DNA of 49,287 nt. It comes from Porphyromonadaceae bacterium UBA7207. Lineage in GTDB: Bacteria; Bacteroidota; Bacteroidia; Bacteroidales; Muribaculaceae. The notes under the pieces were generated by a model. It was not told the DNA's origin. It saw only the letters and a program-made list of their open reading frames with translations, and did not search any database. The stretch covers positions 1 through 49,287 of the forward strand of contig DKUJ01000003.1 in NCBI GenBank assembly GCA_002490635.1, read 5' to 3'. This document shows positions 1-6,881 of this stretch, one piece after another (within the stretch, counting starts at the first letter, position 1; the number at the start of each line of letters is the position of its first letter). A program made the translations under genes and the position numbers.

Positions 1-49
1 GTATACACGCTTTCCAGGCGTGCCTCTTCAGCCACTCGAGCATCGCTCC
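1..49 (-). tRNA. tRNA-Ser (anticodon GGA), 5' part, cut by window edge
   Basis: Read on the minus strand from base 49 to base 1, the sequence gives the first two thirds of a serine tRNA. The acceptor strand is GGAGCGA (49-43), followed by UG and a D-arm containing GAGUGGCUGAAGAGG, which is typical of bacterial tRNA-Ser. The anticodon stem CACGC (22-18) pairs with GCGUG (10-6) around the 7-base loop CUGGAAA (17-11), so the anticodon is GGA (15-13), reading UCC/UCU. The window ends where the variable arm begins, so the T-arm and 3' acceptor strand are not visible. A matching promoter lies just upstream at 62-92. Confidence 0.93.
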
Positions 50-61
50 TTAATCCGGATG

Positions 62-92
62 CAAAGGTATGGTTAATGTATGGATTTGGCAA
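62..92 (-). promoter_or_regulatory. Promoter of tRNA-Ser
   Basis: On the minus strand a -7 box TACCTTTG (69-62) fits the Bacteroidota consensus TAnnTTTG. A partial -33 box, GTTG (93-90), lies 20 bases further upstream. The expected start point is a few bases before the mature tRNA 5' end at 49. Confidence 0.6.
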
Positions 93-236
93 CTTTCGGG
101 GCGTGTTTTTTTGCACACGGCAAGTTAATAATATTTAATCAAATTTATATGTCTCTGTAATCCCATCTACGCCAGAGAGATGTAGATTTGCATACCCTTA
201 CTCAATTTGTATGTTCCGATTATCTGAAAATATATT

Positions 237-1535
237 TCAGCGTCTCACAAGACGGGATGAGCCGTCGGAGCGGCGTTCAATTACGATGCCTTTATAGCCG
301 TCCAATACCGGTATCCCGGTCAAATTGTAATATTCTACTGTAACCTGCTTTGTTCCGATATTAGTAGCCATTCCGGTAACGGTTCCTGCTTTGGCAGTCA
401 GCCGATAGCATGCGAGTCCGCTATTGTTGGTGAGAAGATACAGTTCGGTGGATTTGCCGGTTTTATTAACCACGGTTCGAGTCGGTGCTTCACAGTCGGT
501 TACAAATTCTGCCTTTGTGTTGAAGTCTTCCGTCAGATGCCATAAGGGCGACTGCTCACTGATTGAATATGGATATTGTAGCAGATGATCAATCTGGTAT
601 TTGTCGGCATTCTGCACGTCGCTACGGTATATCATCATGTATTCCCCGTCTATACTGAAAATACATGCACCAGAATCCTTTACAGGATAATCGGGTTGGG
701 GGATTGTGCTTTCGGCAGTAAGCCATTGGCTGTTGATTGTGCATACTGTAGGAAGAGAGAACTGATAGTCGCTATCGGTTGAATCATCTGTGTCTTGAAT
801 CAGTATGCGTCCGCTTCCGAGATTTTGTATTGTCGGGTTGTATGCCTTCAACGATGTATCGGAGAGTTCTGTCTTTAACGCGCCATTACTGAAGTCGTAA
901 TAGGAGATGGCTGCATCGAGATTGCTGCGGTAAGCGTTTTCCGTGAACCATGACAGTGCGGCTACACTGAAATTGCCGGATTTAAGGTTCCCGAATACCG
1001 ATACCTCCTTGGTGTACATGTTTTCACTGCTGTTGACAATATAGCATGTCATAGCAGTAGGATTTCCCGATGCGGAGAATTCCAGCGGATATATTTTCAG
1101 CGGGCTGCCGGAGCCTTCCTGTGGTGCTGCGAAATATGGAGCTCCCTCGCTGTCTGTCCCGACAATCGCGCATCTGGTGCCAAGTGCAGGCGGTGTCTGT
1201 CCATTCCAATCGATATCGACTACCGAGTAGCTCCAAGTACCGTCCGGTTGGTTTTGCAGGCGTATCAGCTGATATTTTTGTTCGTCCGGGCGGGTCATCA
1301 CCCGCATTGAAAAGTATAATGCATTGTCCAGAACAAAGAAGTCGCATATAAAATCTGGCGACGATATGCCTGCATCATATAGTTTTTCCTTGAAATCCGG
1401 CTGATTGAATACACATTCTATGTTGATTGTGCTTTCACCGATTTCGGCCTCGGCATATCCGGTTTGTGCGCTTGCGACCCGTGCGCTTGCCAGCATACAC
1501 AAAGCTGAGACTGCAATAATGGCTGTTTTATGCAT
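237..1535 (-). CDS. Secreted protein of unknown function with T9SS-like C-terminal tail
   Basis: This 432-residue protein starts with a clear signal peptide (hydrophobic core IIAVSALCMLASA, cleavage probably after ASA-Q near residue 24). The body is rich in aromatic, Asp and Gly residues and looks like an all-beta, possibly propeller-like fold, but I recognise no catalytic motif. The last 35 or so residues (VEYYNLTGIPV, then GIVIERRSDGSSRLVRR) have the shape of the short type A C-terminal domains that Bacteroidales attach to proteins exported by type IX secretion: a Y-x-L-x-G-x-x-V strand, a G-I-x-I strand and a basic end. The protein is therefore probably secreted or surface-attached (inference), which fits the T9SS core cluster in this window. 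It is monocistronic, with its own promoter at 1631-1662. Function unknown. Confidence 0.85.
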   Translation of the reverse strand: MHKTAIIAVSALCMLASARVASAQTGYAEAEIGESTINIECVFNQPDFKEKLYDAGISSPDFICDFFVLDNALYFSMRVMTRPDEQKYQLIRLQNQPDGTWSYSVVDIDWNGQTPPALGTRCAIVGTDSEGAPYFAAPQEGSGSPLKIYPLEFSASGNPTAMTCYIVNSSENMYTKEVSVFGNLKSGNFSVAALSWFTENAYRSNLDAAISYYDFSNGALKTELSDTSLKAYNPTIQNLGSGRILIQDTDDSTDSDYQFSLPTVCTINSQWLTAESTIPQPDYPVKDSGACIFSIDGEYMMIYRSDVQNADKYQIDHLLQYPYSISEQSPLWHLTEDFNTKAEFVTDCEAPTRTVVNKTGKSTELYLLTNNSGLACYRLTAKAGTVTGMATNIGTKQVTVEYYNLTGIPVLDGYKGIVIERRSDGSSRLVRR

Positions 1536-1630
1536 CGTTATTCATGGTTGCTTCAAGTCCATACATAACCAATGAGTCTTGTTGAATACGATTGATTAGC
1601 GAACTCTTCGCTTCTTTAGTTATTTTTTTG

Positions 1631-1662
1631 CAAATATAATTTTTTTATGGAATACATCCAAA
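1631..1662 (-). promoter_or_regulatory. Promoter of the secreted protein gene 237-1535
   Basis: The minus strand carries a -7 box TATATTTG (1638-1631) and a -33 box TTTG (1662-1659), separated by 20 bases. Transcription would start near 1626, giving a leader of about 90 bases. The leader contains a 6-bp hairpin, AGCGAA/TTCGCT, at 1598-1612. Confidence 0.7.
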
Positions 1663-1675
1663 TAACTACTGCATG

Positions 1676-1697
1676 GTAACTCAATTGTAACTCAATT
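1676..1697. repeat. Tandem 11-bp direct repeat between divergent promoters
   Basis: GTAACTCAATT occurs twice head to tail (1676-1686 and 1687-1697) with no mismatch. The pair lies upstream of both the minus-strand promoter at 1631-1662 and the plus-strand promoter ending at 1740. A regulator could bind two adjacent sites on the same helix face here, but which one is unknown. Confidence 0.6.
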
Positions 1698-1708
1698 CTT
1701 ATTATATC

Positions 1709-1740
1709 TTTCCACGTTTCACTTTTTTGTAGTAACTTTG
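1709..1740 (+). promoter_or_regulatory. Promoter of the Crp/Fnr regulator gene
   Basis: A -7 box TAACTTTG (1733-1740) matches TAnnTTTG exactly. A weak -33 box TTTC (1709-1712) lies 20 bases upstream. The box overlaps the first codon of the longest open frame, which argues for the downstream ATG at 1774 as the true start. Confidence 0.65.
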
Positions 1741-1773
1741 CATGTCGTAAAACATGATTCCACAGCACGTATA

Positions 1774-2472
1774 ATGATAAAATCCGCCCTTGAGAAAGTC
1801 ATACATGAAGATATGGCAGAGATTTGGAGCATTCTTTCGCCTGAGGAAAAGCGAAAGATTGCAGACAATCTGCAGATACACCACTTTAAAAAGAATCAGT
1901 TGATTTATGCGGAAGGCGATGAGCCTGAGTATCTTTGGTGCCTGTTCAAGGGAAAAGTAAAGAAATCGAAGGAAGGTATCGGAGGCAGGGTTCAGATTTT
2001 ACGACTTATACGTCCTGTGCAGTATTTCGGCTACCGCGCGTTCTTTGCCAACGAGCCATATGTGAGCAGCGCCACCGCATTCGAACCGTCGGCGCTCGGG
2101 GCATTGCCGCTTGAGCTGGTTCGCGATATGATTCAGCACAACATCAATCTTGCATGGTTTTTCATAAGGGATCTTTCGCGGAATCTCGGCGGTTCCGACA
2201 CCAAAATTGTGAATCTTACGCAGAAGCACATCCGTGGACGCCTGGCGGAAGCGCTTATCGTTCTTCTGGAAAACTATGGCTATGAGGACGACGGCACTAC
2301 ACTGCGTATCTATATGGCACGTGAGGATCTTGCCAATCTTTCCAATATGACAACCTCCAACGCTATCAGGACTCTCACAGCATTTGTCAACGAAAAGATT
2401 CTGTTTGTCGACGGGCGTCGCATCCGCATTATCAACGAGCCTATGCTGCGGAAGGTTAGTAAGTTCGGATAA
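1774..2472 (+). CDS. Crp/Fnr-family transcriptional regulator
   Basis: The protein has 232 residues from the ATG at 1774. The frame stays open to a TTG at 1738, but that codon lies inside the -7 box. Residues of about 20-130 form a cyclic-nucleotide-binding-like beta roll (HHFKKNQLIYAEGDEPEYLW, GKVKKSK). A long dimerisation helix follows. The C-terminal winged helix contains IYMAREDLANLSNMTTSNAIRTL, the HTH of Crp/Fnr proteins. No cysteine cluster of the Fnr iron-sulfur type is seen, and the ligand cannot be told from sequence. The gene is alone, divergent from a secreted protein gene and tail to tail with the GH25 gene, 8 bases away. An 11-bp tandem repeat upstream could be an operator. Confidence 0.92.
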   Translation: MIKSALEKVIHEDMAEIWSILSPEEKRKIADNLQIHHFKKNQLIYAEGDEPEYLWCLFKGKVKKSKEGIGGRVQILRLIRPVQYFGYRAFFANEPYVSSATAFEPSALGALPLELVRDMIQHNINLAWFFIRDLSRNLGGSDTKIVNLTQKHIRGRLAEALIVLLENYGYEDDGTTLRIYMAREDLANLSNMTTSNAIRTLTAFVNEKILFVDGRRIRIINEPMLRKVSKFG

Positions 2473-2480
2473 GCTGCTTA

Positions 2481-3479
2481 TTATCTTCTTGCCCTCCGTG
2501 GAGTTCGCTGTATCCCTTTGCGGCGCACATATTCTTTGAAGTCGCTATAGTCGCCTCCGCGGAAAACGTTCAGATCCACAGCATGGCCTATACCGTGTGC
2601 CTTGCCTGTCTGCGAGAACTGCCAGATTACACAATGCCTGAATCGCGGTTCACGCGAATAGCTGGCAATCCAGAAATCATAGTCGTCGAACCCATGGCCG
2701 TGAAGATAGTCTCGGTAATATGAGTCATAGGTGTATATTATGGGCTTGATACCATAATAGGATTCGACTTCTTCGAGCCACTCTTTGGCGATTGCCACAA
2801 TACGTGAGTGGTCGCGGAGCATTACATTTCTGTTTATCTCGAGGTCGAGCACTGGCGGCATGTCACCTTTTTCCAATGGTGTATTCTGAATGAAGTAACG
2901 TGCCTGGCTGCGGCCGCTGCCCGATGGCGACAGGAAATGATAGGCTCCACGTATTATTCCGTGGTCGCGAGCGCCGTGAAACTGGCGTTCGAAATATTCA
3001 TTTCGCAAGCTTGTTCCCTGTGTTGATTTAACCACCATAAAAAGAACGGGCTGCAGATAGGTGCCGGTTTTAGTGAGTTTGCCTCTGGCGCTTGCAGGGA
3101 GTGCCAGCTGTTTCCACTTTATATTTTTCTGATATTTGCTTACATCAAGCCCGTAGACGGTCTGGCCTACGTTGAAATTCGTTCCGCTCTTGCGCTGGAG
3201 TGTGCCTCTGCGCCAGCGTCCGAATTCCATGGTGCCGTCGGCGAACTCCATCAAGCCCAGACCCTCTTTGTAAGCATGGTTCCAATGCCCGGAATAAACG
3301 TTTCCGTTGGTGTACCGACATATTCCGAAACCGTGTTGCTTACCATGGTCTATTCCACCGGTATATACATAACGGTCGGTGCGCAATTCACCCACTCGTG
3401 CCGGCGAGGCACTGCAGAGAATAAGCAAAGTCACAGCAGAGCAGCATATGGCAAGTCGTTTTAATGCGGTGCTAATCAT
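2481..3479 (-). CDS. MORN-repeat protein with C-terminal GH25 lysozyme domain
   Basis: This 332-residue protein begins with a signal peptide (LAICCSAVTLLILCSASPA). Residues of about 38-95 hold two or three MORN units (YTGGIDHGKQHGFG, YSGHWNHAYKEGLGLMEF, FGRW). From about residue 108 the sequence is a GH25 muramidase: YGLDVSKYQ supplies the first acidic residue, GAYHFLSPSG is the family's core strand, and PPVLDLEI carries the D-x-E catalytic pair. IIYTYDSYY and FWIASYS complete the barrel. GH25 enzymes cut the glycan strand of peptidoglycan, so an envelope or periplasmic role is likely. The basic tail RRKGIQRTPRRARR is unusual. The start is set by the signal peptide, only 4 bases after a -7 box, so the mRNA may be leaderless. 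Confidence 0.93.
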   Translation of the reverse strand: MISTALKRLAICCSAVTLLILCSASPARVGELRTDRYVYTGGIDHGKQHGFGICRYTNGNVYSGHWNHAYKEGLGLMEFADGTMEFGRWRRGTLQRKSGTNFNVGQTVYGLDVSKYQKNIKWKQLALPASARGKLTKTGTYLQPVLFMVVKSTQGTSLRNEYFERQFHGARDHGIIRGAYHFLSPSGSGRSQARYFIQNTPLEKGDMPPVLDLEINRNVMLRDHSRIVAIAKEWLEEVESYYGIKPIIYTYDSYYRDYLHGHGFDDYDFWIASYSREPRFRHCVIWQFSQTGKAHGIGHAVDLNVFRGGDYSDFKEYVRRKGIQRTPRRARR

Positions 3480-3483
3480 ATCA

Positions 3484-3514
3484 CAAATATAGGCAAAAAC
3501 GCCCGAATTGCAAT
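3484..3514 (-). promoter_or_regulatory. Promoter of the MORN-GH25 gene, possibly leaderless
   Basis: The minus strand has a -7 box TATATTTG (3491-3484) with a partial -33 box ATTG (3514-3511) 19 bases upstream. Only four bases (TGAT) separate the box from the ATG at 3479, so the predicted start point falls on or next to the start codon. Confidence 0.55.
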
Positions 3515-3566
3515 ATAGAGCTACTATGCCATGCTGTCAGAACGCCATCAGTATCCCGTAATGGTG

Positions 3567-3597
3567 TTGTCTATTCGGGAAAATAGAGTTAGTTTTG
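3567..3597 (+). promoter_or_regulatory. Promoter of the biotin genes with nearby inverted repeat
   Basis: A -7 box TAGTTTTG (3590-3597) and a -33 TTG (3567-3569) are 20 bases apart, which would give a leader of about 14 bases before the ATG at 3617. The -33 element lies between the arms of a short inverted repeat, TCCCG (3554-3558) and CGGGA (3576-3580), which could be an operator. That role is speculative. Confidence 0.55.
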
Positions 3598-3616
3598 TAG
3601 TCAGCAAATAAAAGAA

Positions 3617-5011
3617 ATGGAGTTCAGAATAGTTTCATCGGCCGGTGCACGGCGTTTGATTTTAATATATGCCGGATGGGCAATGGATTGGCATCCATTT
3701 TCGAATCTCAGGCGCAGTGGCTATGATATCGCTGTGGTCTGGGATTACAATGACATATCTTTTGAATCGGTATGGCTGGAATCTTACTCCGAAGTGTGCA
3801 TTGTCGCCTGGTCGATGGGCGTGGCTGCTGCATCGGCTACCGCTGATATCATAGGCCATAGGCTCACCGCAGCCATTGCTGTCAATGGCACTGAAAAGGC
3901 GGTCGATGACAATGTTGGCATTCCGGCGGACCTGTATCAGGCTACACTTGATAGTCTGAGCGATACTTCACTGCGCAAGTTCTACCGTCGCGTATGCGGC
4001 TCTGCGACCGCCTATGCCGAATTCTCCAGGAATCTACCGGAGAGGGGGGGGCCGTCGCTGGCTCATGAGCTTGAAGCCATGCGCGACATTGCGTTGAAAC
4101 ATACTGCTGGAAACAAAATTAAATGGGATATGGCCATTATCAGTACTTCCGATGCAATCTTTCCTGCAGCCAACCAGCGCAAAGCCTGGAACGGTATCCC
4201 GACATATGAGTTCGATGGACCTCATATACCCGATTTCCAAAAGATTCTGGATTCATTCATAATCGACAAAGATTCTGCAGGGACGCACTTCGGCCGCCGT
4301 CGCCGGAGCTACGATGGCTATTCGAGTGTTCAACAGAATATCGCTTCGCGTCTTTGGCAATATTGCACAGACTATGGCATTGCCGAAACAATAGCAAAAC
4401 CGACATCTCGTATAATGGATATAGGCAGCGGAACCGGGGCACTAACTCGCCTTGTCGCTGATACCATGCATGGAGGACGGCTCGAGGCATGCGATCTATG
4501 TGGAGAGCCACCGTCCCAGGTCACTGATGATAATTTTTCCCGAGGCGATGCCGAGTTGCTTGTATCGGAATTCGGCAATGGGGCATATGACGCCATATTA
4601 TCGTCGTCTACAATACAGTGGTTCAACTCGCCTCAGCGATTTATGCGGCGTTGCATATCGAAAATCAAGCCTGGAGGATATCTGGCATTCAGTGTGTTCA
4701 CTCACGGCACTTTAGGTGAGGTCAGGGAGGCGACCGGCAGAGGGCTGCCCATGAGAACAAAGGCTCAATGGAAAAGCCTGTTACCAGAAGGTGCGAAGCT
4801 GCTTGCAATGGATGAATATACCGACATTCTCGAGTTCGATAGCCCTACAGAGGTATTCCGCCATCTTAGCCGCACGGGAGTGAACTCGCTTGAAACAAGT
4901 GGTAATTCCACGCAACTGTTGCGCCAGGCCTTACTATCATATCCACGCCAAAGTGATGGACGGTGTCGGCTGACATACAATTCTGTGATAATAATCATGC
5001 AAAAATGCTGA
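3617..5011 (+). CDS. bioC: BioG-BioC fusion: pimeloyl-ACP methyl ester esterase / malonyl-ACP O-methyltransferase
   Basis: One 464-residue polypeptide carries both ends of the BioC pathway for the pimelate moiety of biotin. Residues 1-220 match BioG (DUF452, alpha/beta hydrolase): IYAGWAMDW near the N-terminus, nucleophile serine in VAWSMGVAA near residue 66, an acidic residue in ISTSDAIFP and the histidine in FDGPHIPDF. BioG frees pimeloyl-ACP by removing its methyl ester. After a short Arg-rich linker (FGRRRRSYDGYSSVQ), residues of about 240-464 are a SAM-dependent methyltransferase: motif I MDIGSGTGALTRL near 266-278, then LSSSTIQWF and LKPGGYLAF-like KPGGYLAFS, which is BioC. BioC methylates malonyl-ACP to prime synthesis. 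The stop overlaps the ATG of bioD. bioA, bioF and bioB are not in the window. Fusions of these two activities are known in Bacteroidota. Confidence 0.93.
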   Translation: MEFRIVSSAGARRLILIYAGWAMDWHPFSNLRRSGYDIAVVWDYNDISFESVWLESYSEVCIVAWSMGVAAASATADIIGHRLTAAIAVNGTEKAVDDNVGIPADLYQATLDSLSDTSLRKFYRRVCGSATAYAEFSRNLPERGGPSLAHELEAMRDIALKHTAGNKIKWDMAIISTSDAIFPAANQRKAWNGIPTYEFDGPHIPDFQKILDSFIIDKDSAGTHFGRRRRSYDGYSSVQQNIASRLWQYCTDYGIAETIAKPTSRIMDIGSGTGALTRLVADTMHGGRLEACDLCGEPPSQVTDDNFSRGDAELLVSEFGNGAYDAILSSSTIQWFNSPQRFMRRCISKIKPGGYLAFSVFTHGTLGEVREATGRGLPMRTKAQWKSLLPEGAKLLAMDEYTDILEFDSPTEVFRHLSRTGVNSLETSGNSTQLLRQALLSYPRQSDGRCRLTYNSVIIIMQKC

Positions 5012-5655
5012 AGGAAAAAGTATTGTTCATCACCGGCATCGACACCGACGCCGGCAAAACTTATGCCACCGCATATCTCTCCCGTATGTTGGCCTCGCAG
5101 GGGCGTAAGGTAATCACCCAAAAGTTTATCCAGACCGGCTGTACTGGCTCAAGCGAGGATATAGAGGCACACAGAAGGCTGTGCGGTGGAGAATACTATC
5201 CTGAAGACACAGCAGGACTGACTGCCCCGCTCATATTCTCATATCCTGCATCGGCTCAGCTTGCGGCAGCTATCGACGGCCGCACCATCGATATGGCGAA
5301 AATAGAGGCATGCACCATGGAGCTTGGAAAGAATTACGACAGCATCCTTATTGAAGGTGCTGGCGGGCTCATGGTTCCTATCCACGACGACTATTTCACA
5401 ATCGATTACATCGCCGAACATAATTATCCTGCGGTACTTGTGACCAACGGGCGACTTGGCTCCATAAACCATACCATACTTTCTCTCGATGCTTTGAAAA
5501 AAAGAGGCATTAAGGTTGCGGCTGTTGTCTACAACAGATATTTCGACCGTGACAAGACAATCTGTGCCGATACCGTAGGATTCATCAAACGATATATGGC
5601 ACACCATCATCCGCAGGCGGAGTTTATTGATATGCCTTGCTACGAACAGTGGTAG
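5005..5655 (+). CDS. bioD: Dethiobiotin synthetase
   Basis: The 216-residue enzyme closes the ureido ring of dethiobiotin from DAPA, CO2 and ATP in biotin synthesis. The P-loop FITGIDTDAGKTYATAYL sits at the N-terminus and is the BioD signature (G-T-D-T-x-x-G-K-T, here GIDTDAGKT). VITQKFIQTG follows, as does the second motif LIEGAGGLMVPI. The ATG at 5005 overlaps the bioC stop (ATGCTGA), indicating translational coupling; an upstream in-frame GTG at 4963 would lie deep inside bioC and is unlikely. The 3' end overlaps the convergent MFS gene by 32 bases, so no terminator fits between them. Confidence 0.95.
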   Translation: MLKEKVLFITGIDTDAGKTYATAYLSRMLASQGRKVITQKFIQTGCTGSSEDIEAHRRLCGGEYYPEDTAGLTAPLIFSYPASAQLAAAIDGRTIDMAKIEACTMELGKNYDSILIEGAGGLMVPIHDDYFTIDYIAEHNYPAVLVTNGRLGSINHTILSLDALKKRGIKVAAVVYNRYFDRDKTICADTVGFIKRYMAHHHPQAEFIDMPCYEQW

Positions 5656-6811
5656 GAACAGCACCGGAATCTTCGCAACAATAGCGGCGGTAGAGCACGA
5701 AGAAGGCTGTGGCACCGATGGCTGCCAATGGCAAACCGAGCAATGCCGGCGACTGGAATCCCCACCCTGAACGGATGGCAAAGCCTCCTATCAGCGCCGC
5801 CACGGCATTTGCCACATTGAAGGCTATCTGTATTCCGGCTCCGCCAAGCATTTCTCCGCCCTTTGAGAACTTTACAATCATGTACTGCGCGGGGCCTCCG
5901 ATGCCGAAAAGACAGGCCGTTGCACAAAACATCAAGATTACCGAAGGCACTTCGTATCCGGCAAGCAGATACAACCCGGGCATAATCACAACCACAGCTG
6001 CAGTCAACATGCCCGATACCAATGCCGGATGATGTCTGTCGGCCATATAACCTGCAAGAAAGTTGCCAAAGAACATTCCAATACCAGCGACTACCATAAT
6101 CCATGTCATGGCCGATTGATGGAAACCGGTTATCTGAGTCATCACCGGCTCGATATAGCAGAACCAGCAATATACCGAAGCCTGGCCGAAGAAAACGCCG
6201 GCATATATGAGCCATGCGCCGCCGTGGCCAAGAAAGCGGAACTGTCCTTTCAGTCCGGTGTCGGGGAGTGAGGGCAACGATGGCATCCAAAGCAGGATAG
6301 CCGAAAGAGTGCAGATTCCTAACAAGGAAACGATGGCGAATGTTCCGCGCCACGACAACACTCCGGCAATGTATGTGGCTGCAGGCACTCCGATTATGTT
6401 AGCGACAGTCATACCACCGACCATAATAGCCACGGCCGAGGCTCCGCGTCCTGGAGAAAGCCGCGAACACACTATGGCGCCGGCGCCGAAGAATGCACCA
6501 TGGGGCAGCCCGGAAATGAATCTCGACACCAGCATCGTATGGAAATCCGGAGAAACGGCAATCAAGGCATTGCCGACAGTTATTATGGCTGCAAGAATAA
6601 GCATAATCCGCTTGAGCGGCATTTTCCGTATAAGAAGTAGCCCGGGAGCACCTACAGATACACCGAAAGCATATGCTGAAATCAGTTGGCCTGCGGATGG
6701 AATGCTTATTTGTATATCGCGGGCGATATCACCGAGGATTCCCATCATGGTGAATTCCGCAATGCCGAGAGCAAAGGTTCCGATGGCAAGCGACAGTAGA
6801 CTTAGTTTCAT
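5624..6811 (-). CDS. MFS transporter, AraJ/DHA1-like exporter
   Basis: This 395-residue protein has about 12 hydrophobic segments and no signal peptide. The N-terminus LSLLSLAIGTFALGIAEFTMMGILGDIARDI is characteristic of the AraJ/YdhP branch of drug-H+ antiporter family 1. The loop after helix 2 and the R-F-I-S-G-L-P-H-G-A-F-F-G-A-G segment match motifs of that branch. Substrate unknown; this branch includes arabinose-polymer and drug efflux proteins, and a link to biotin is not implied. The last 32 bases overlap the 3' end of bioD on the other strand. It lies after the gldN gene on the same strand, but a hairpin at 6835-6868 separates the two, so it may have a promoter I cannot identify. Confidence 0.9.
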   Translation of the reverse strand: MKLSLLSLAIGTFALGIAEFTMMGILGDIARDIQISIPSAGQLISAYAFGVSVGAPGLLLIRKMPLKRIMLILAAIITVGNALIAVSPDFHTMLVSRFISGLPHGAFFGAGAIVCSRLSPGRGASAVAIMVGGMTVANIIGVPAATYIAGVLSWRGTFAIVSLLGICTLSAILLWMPSLPSLPDTGLKGQFRFLGHGGAWLIYAGVFFGQASVYCWFCYIEPVMTQITGFHQSAMTWIMVVAGIGMFFGNFLAGYMADRHHPALVSGMLTAAVVVIMPGLYLLAGYEVPSVILMFCATACLFGIGGPAQYMIVKFSKGGEMLGGAGIQIAFNVANAVAALIGGFAIRSGWGFQSPALLGLPLAAIGATAFFVLYRRYCCEDSGAVPTTVRSKAYQ

Positions 6812-6834
6812 ATAGTATACAAGTTATCGAAATT

Positions 6835-6868
6835 CACAGCGGCGAAAACAAGTGTTTCCGCCGCTGTG
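6835..6868 (-). terminator. Hairpin terminator after gldN
   Basis: CACAGCGGCG (6835-6844) pairs perfectly with CGCCGCTGTG (6859-6868). After one mismatch the stem continues with five more pairs to a very small loop. It lies 14 bases beyond the gldN stop and before the MFS start codon at 6811, so it probably ends the T9SS operon transcript. Confidence 0.7.
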
Positions 6869-6881
6869 TATATTCCAGTCG

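Noticed and set aside
165..187. Short inverted repeat ATCTAC/GTAGAT after the secreted protein gene 237-1535 as terminator
   Set aside because: Only 6 bp with an 11-base loop, no U-run in the right direction, and an overlapping alternative pairing (TCTCTG/CAGAGA at 152-178). Too weak to call.
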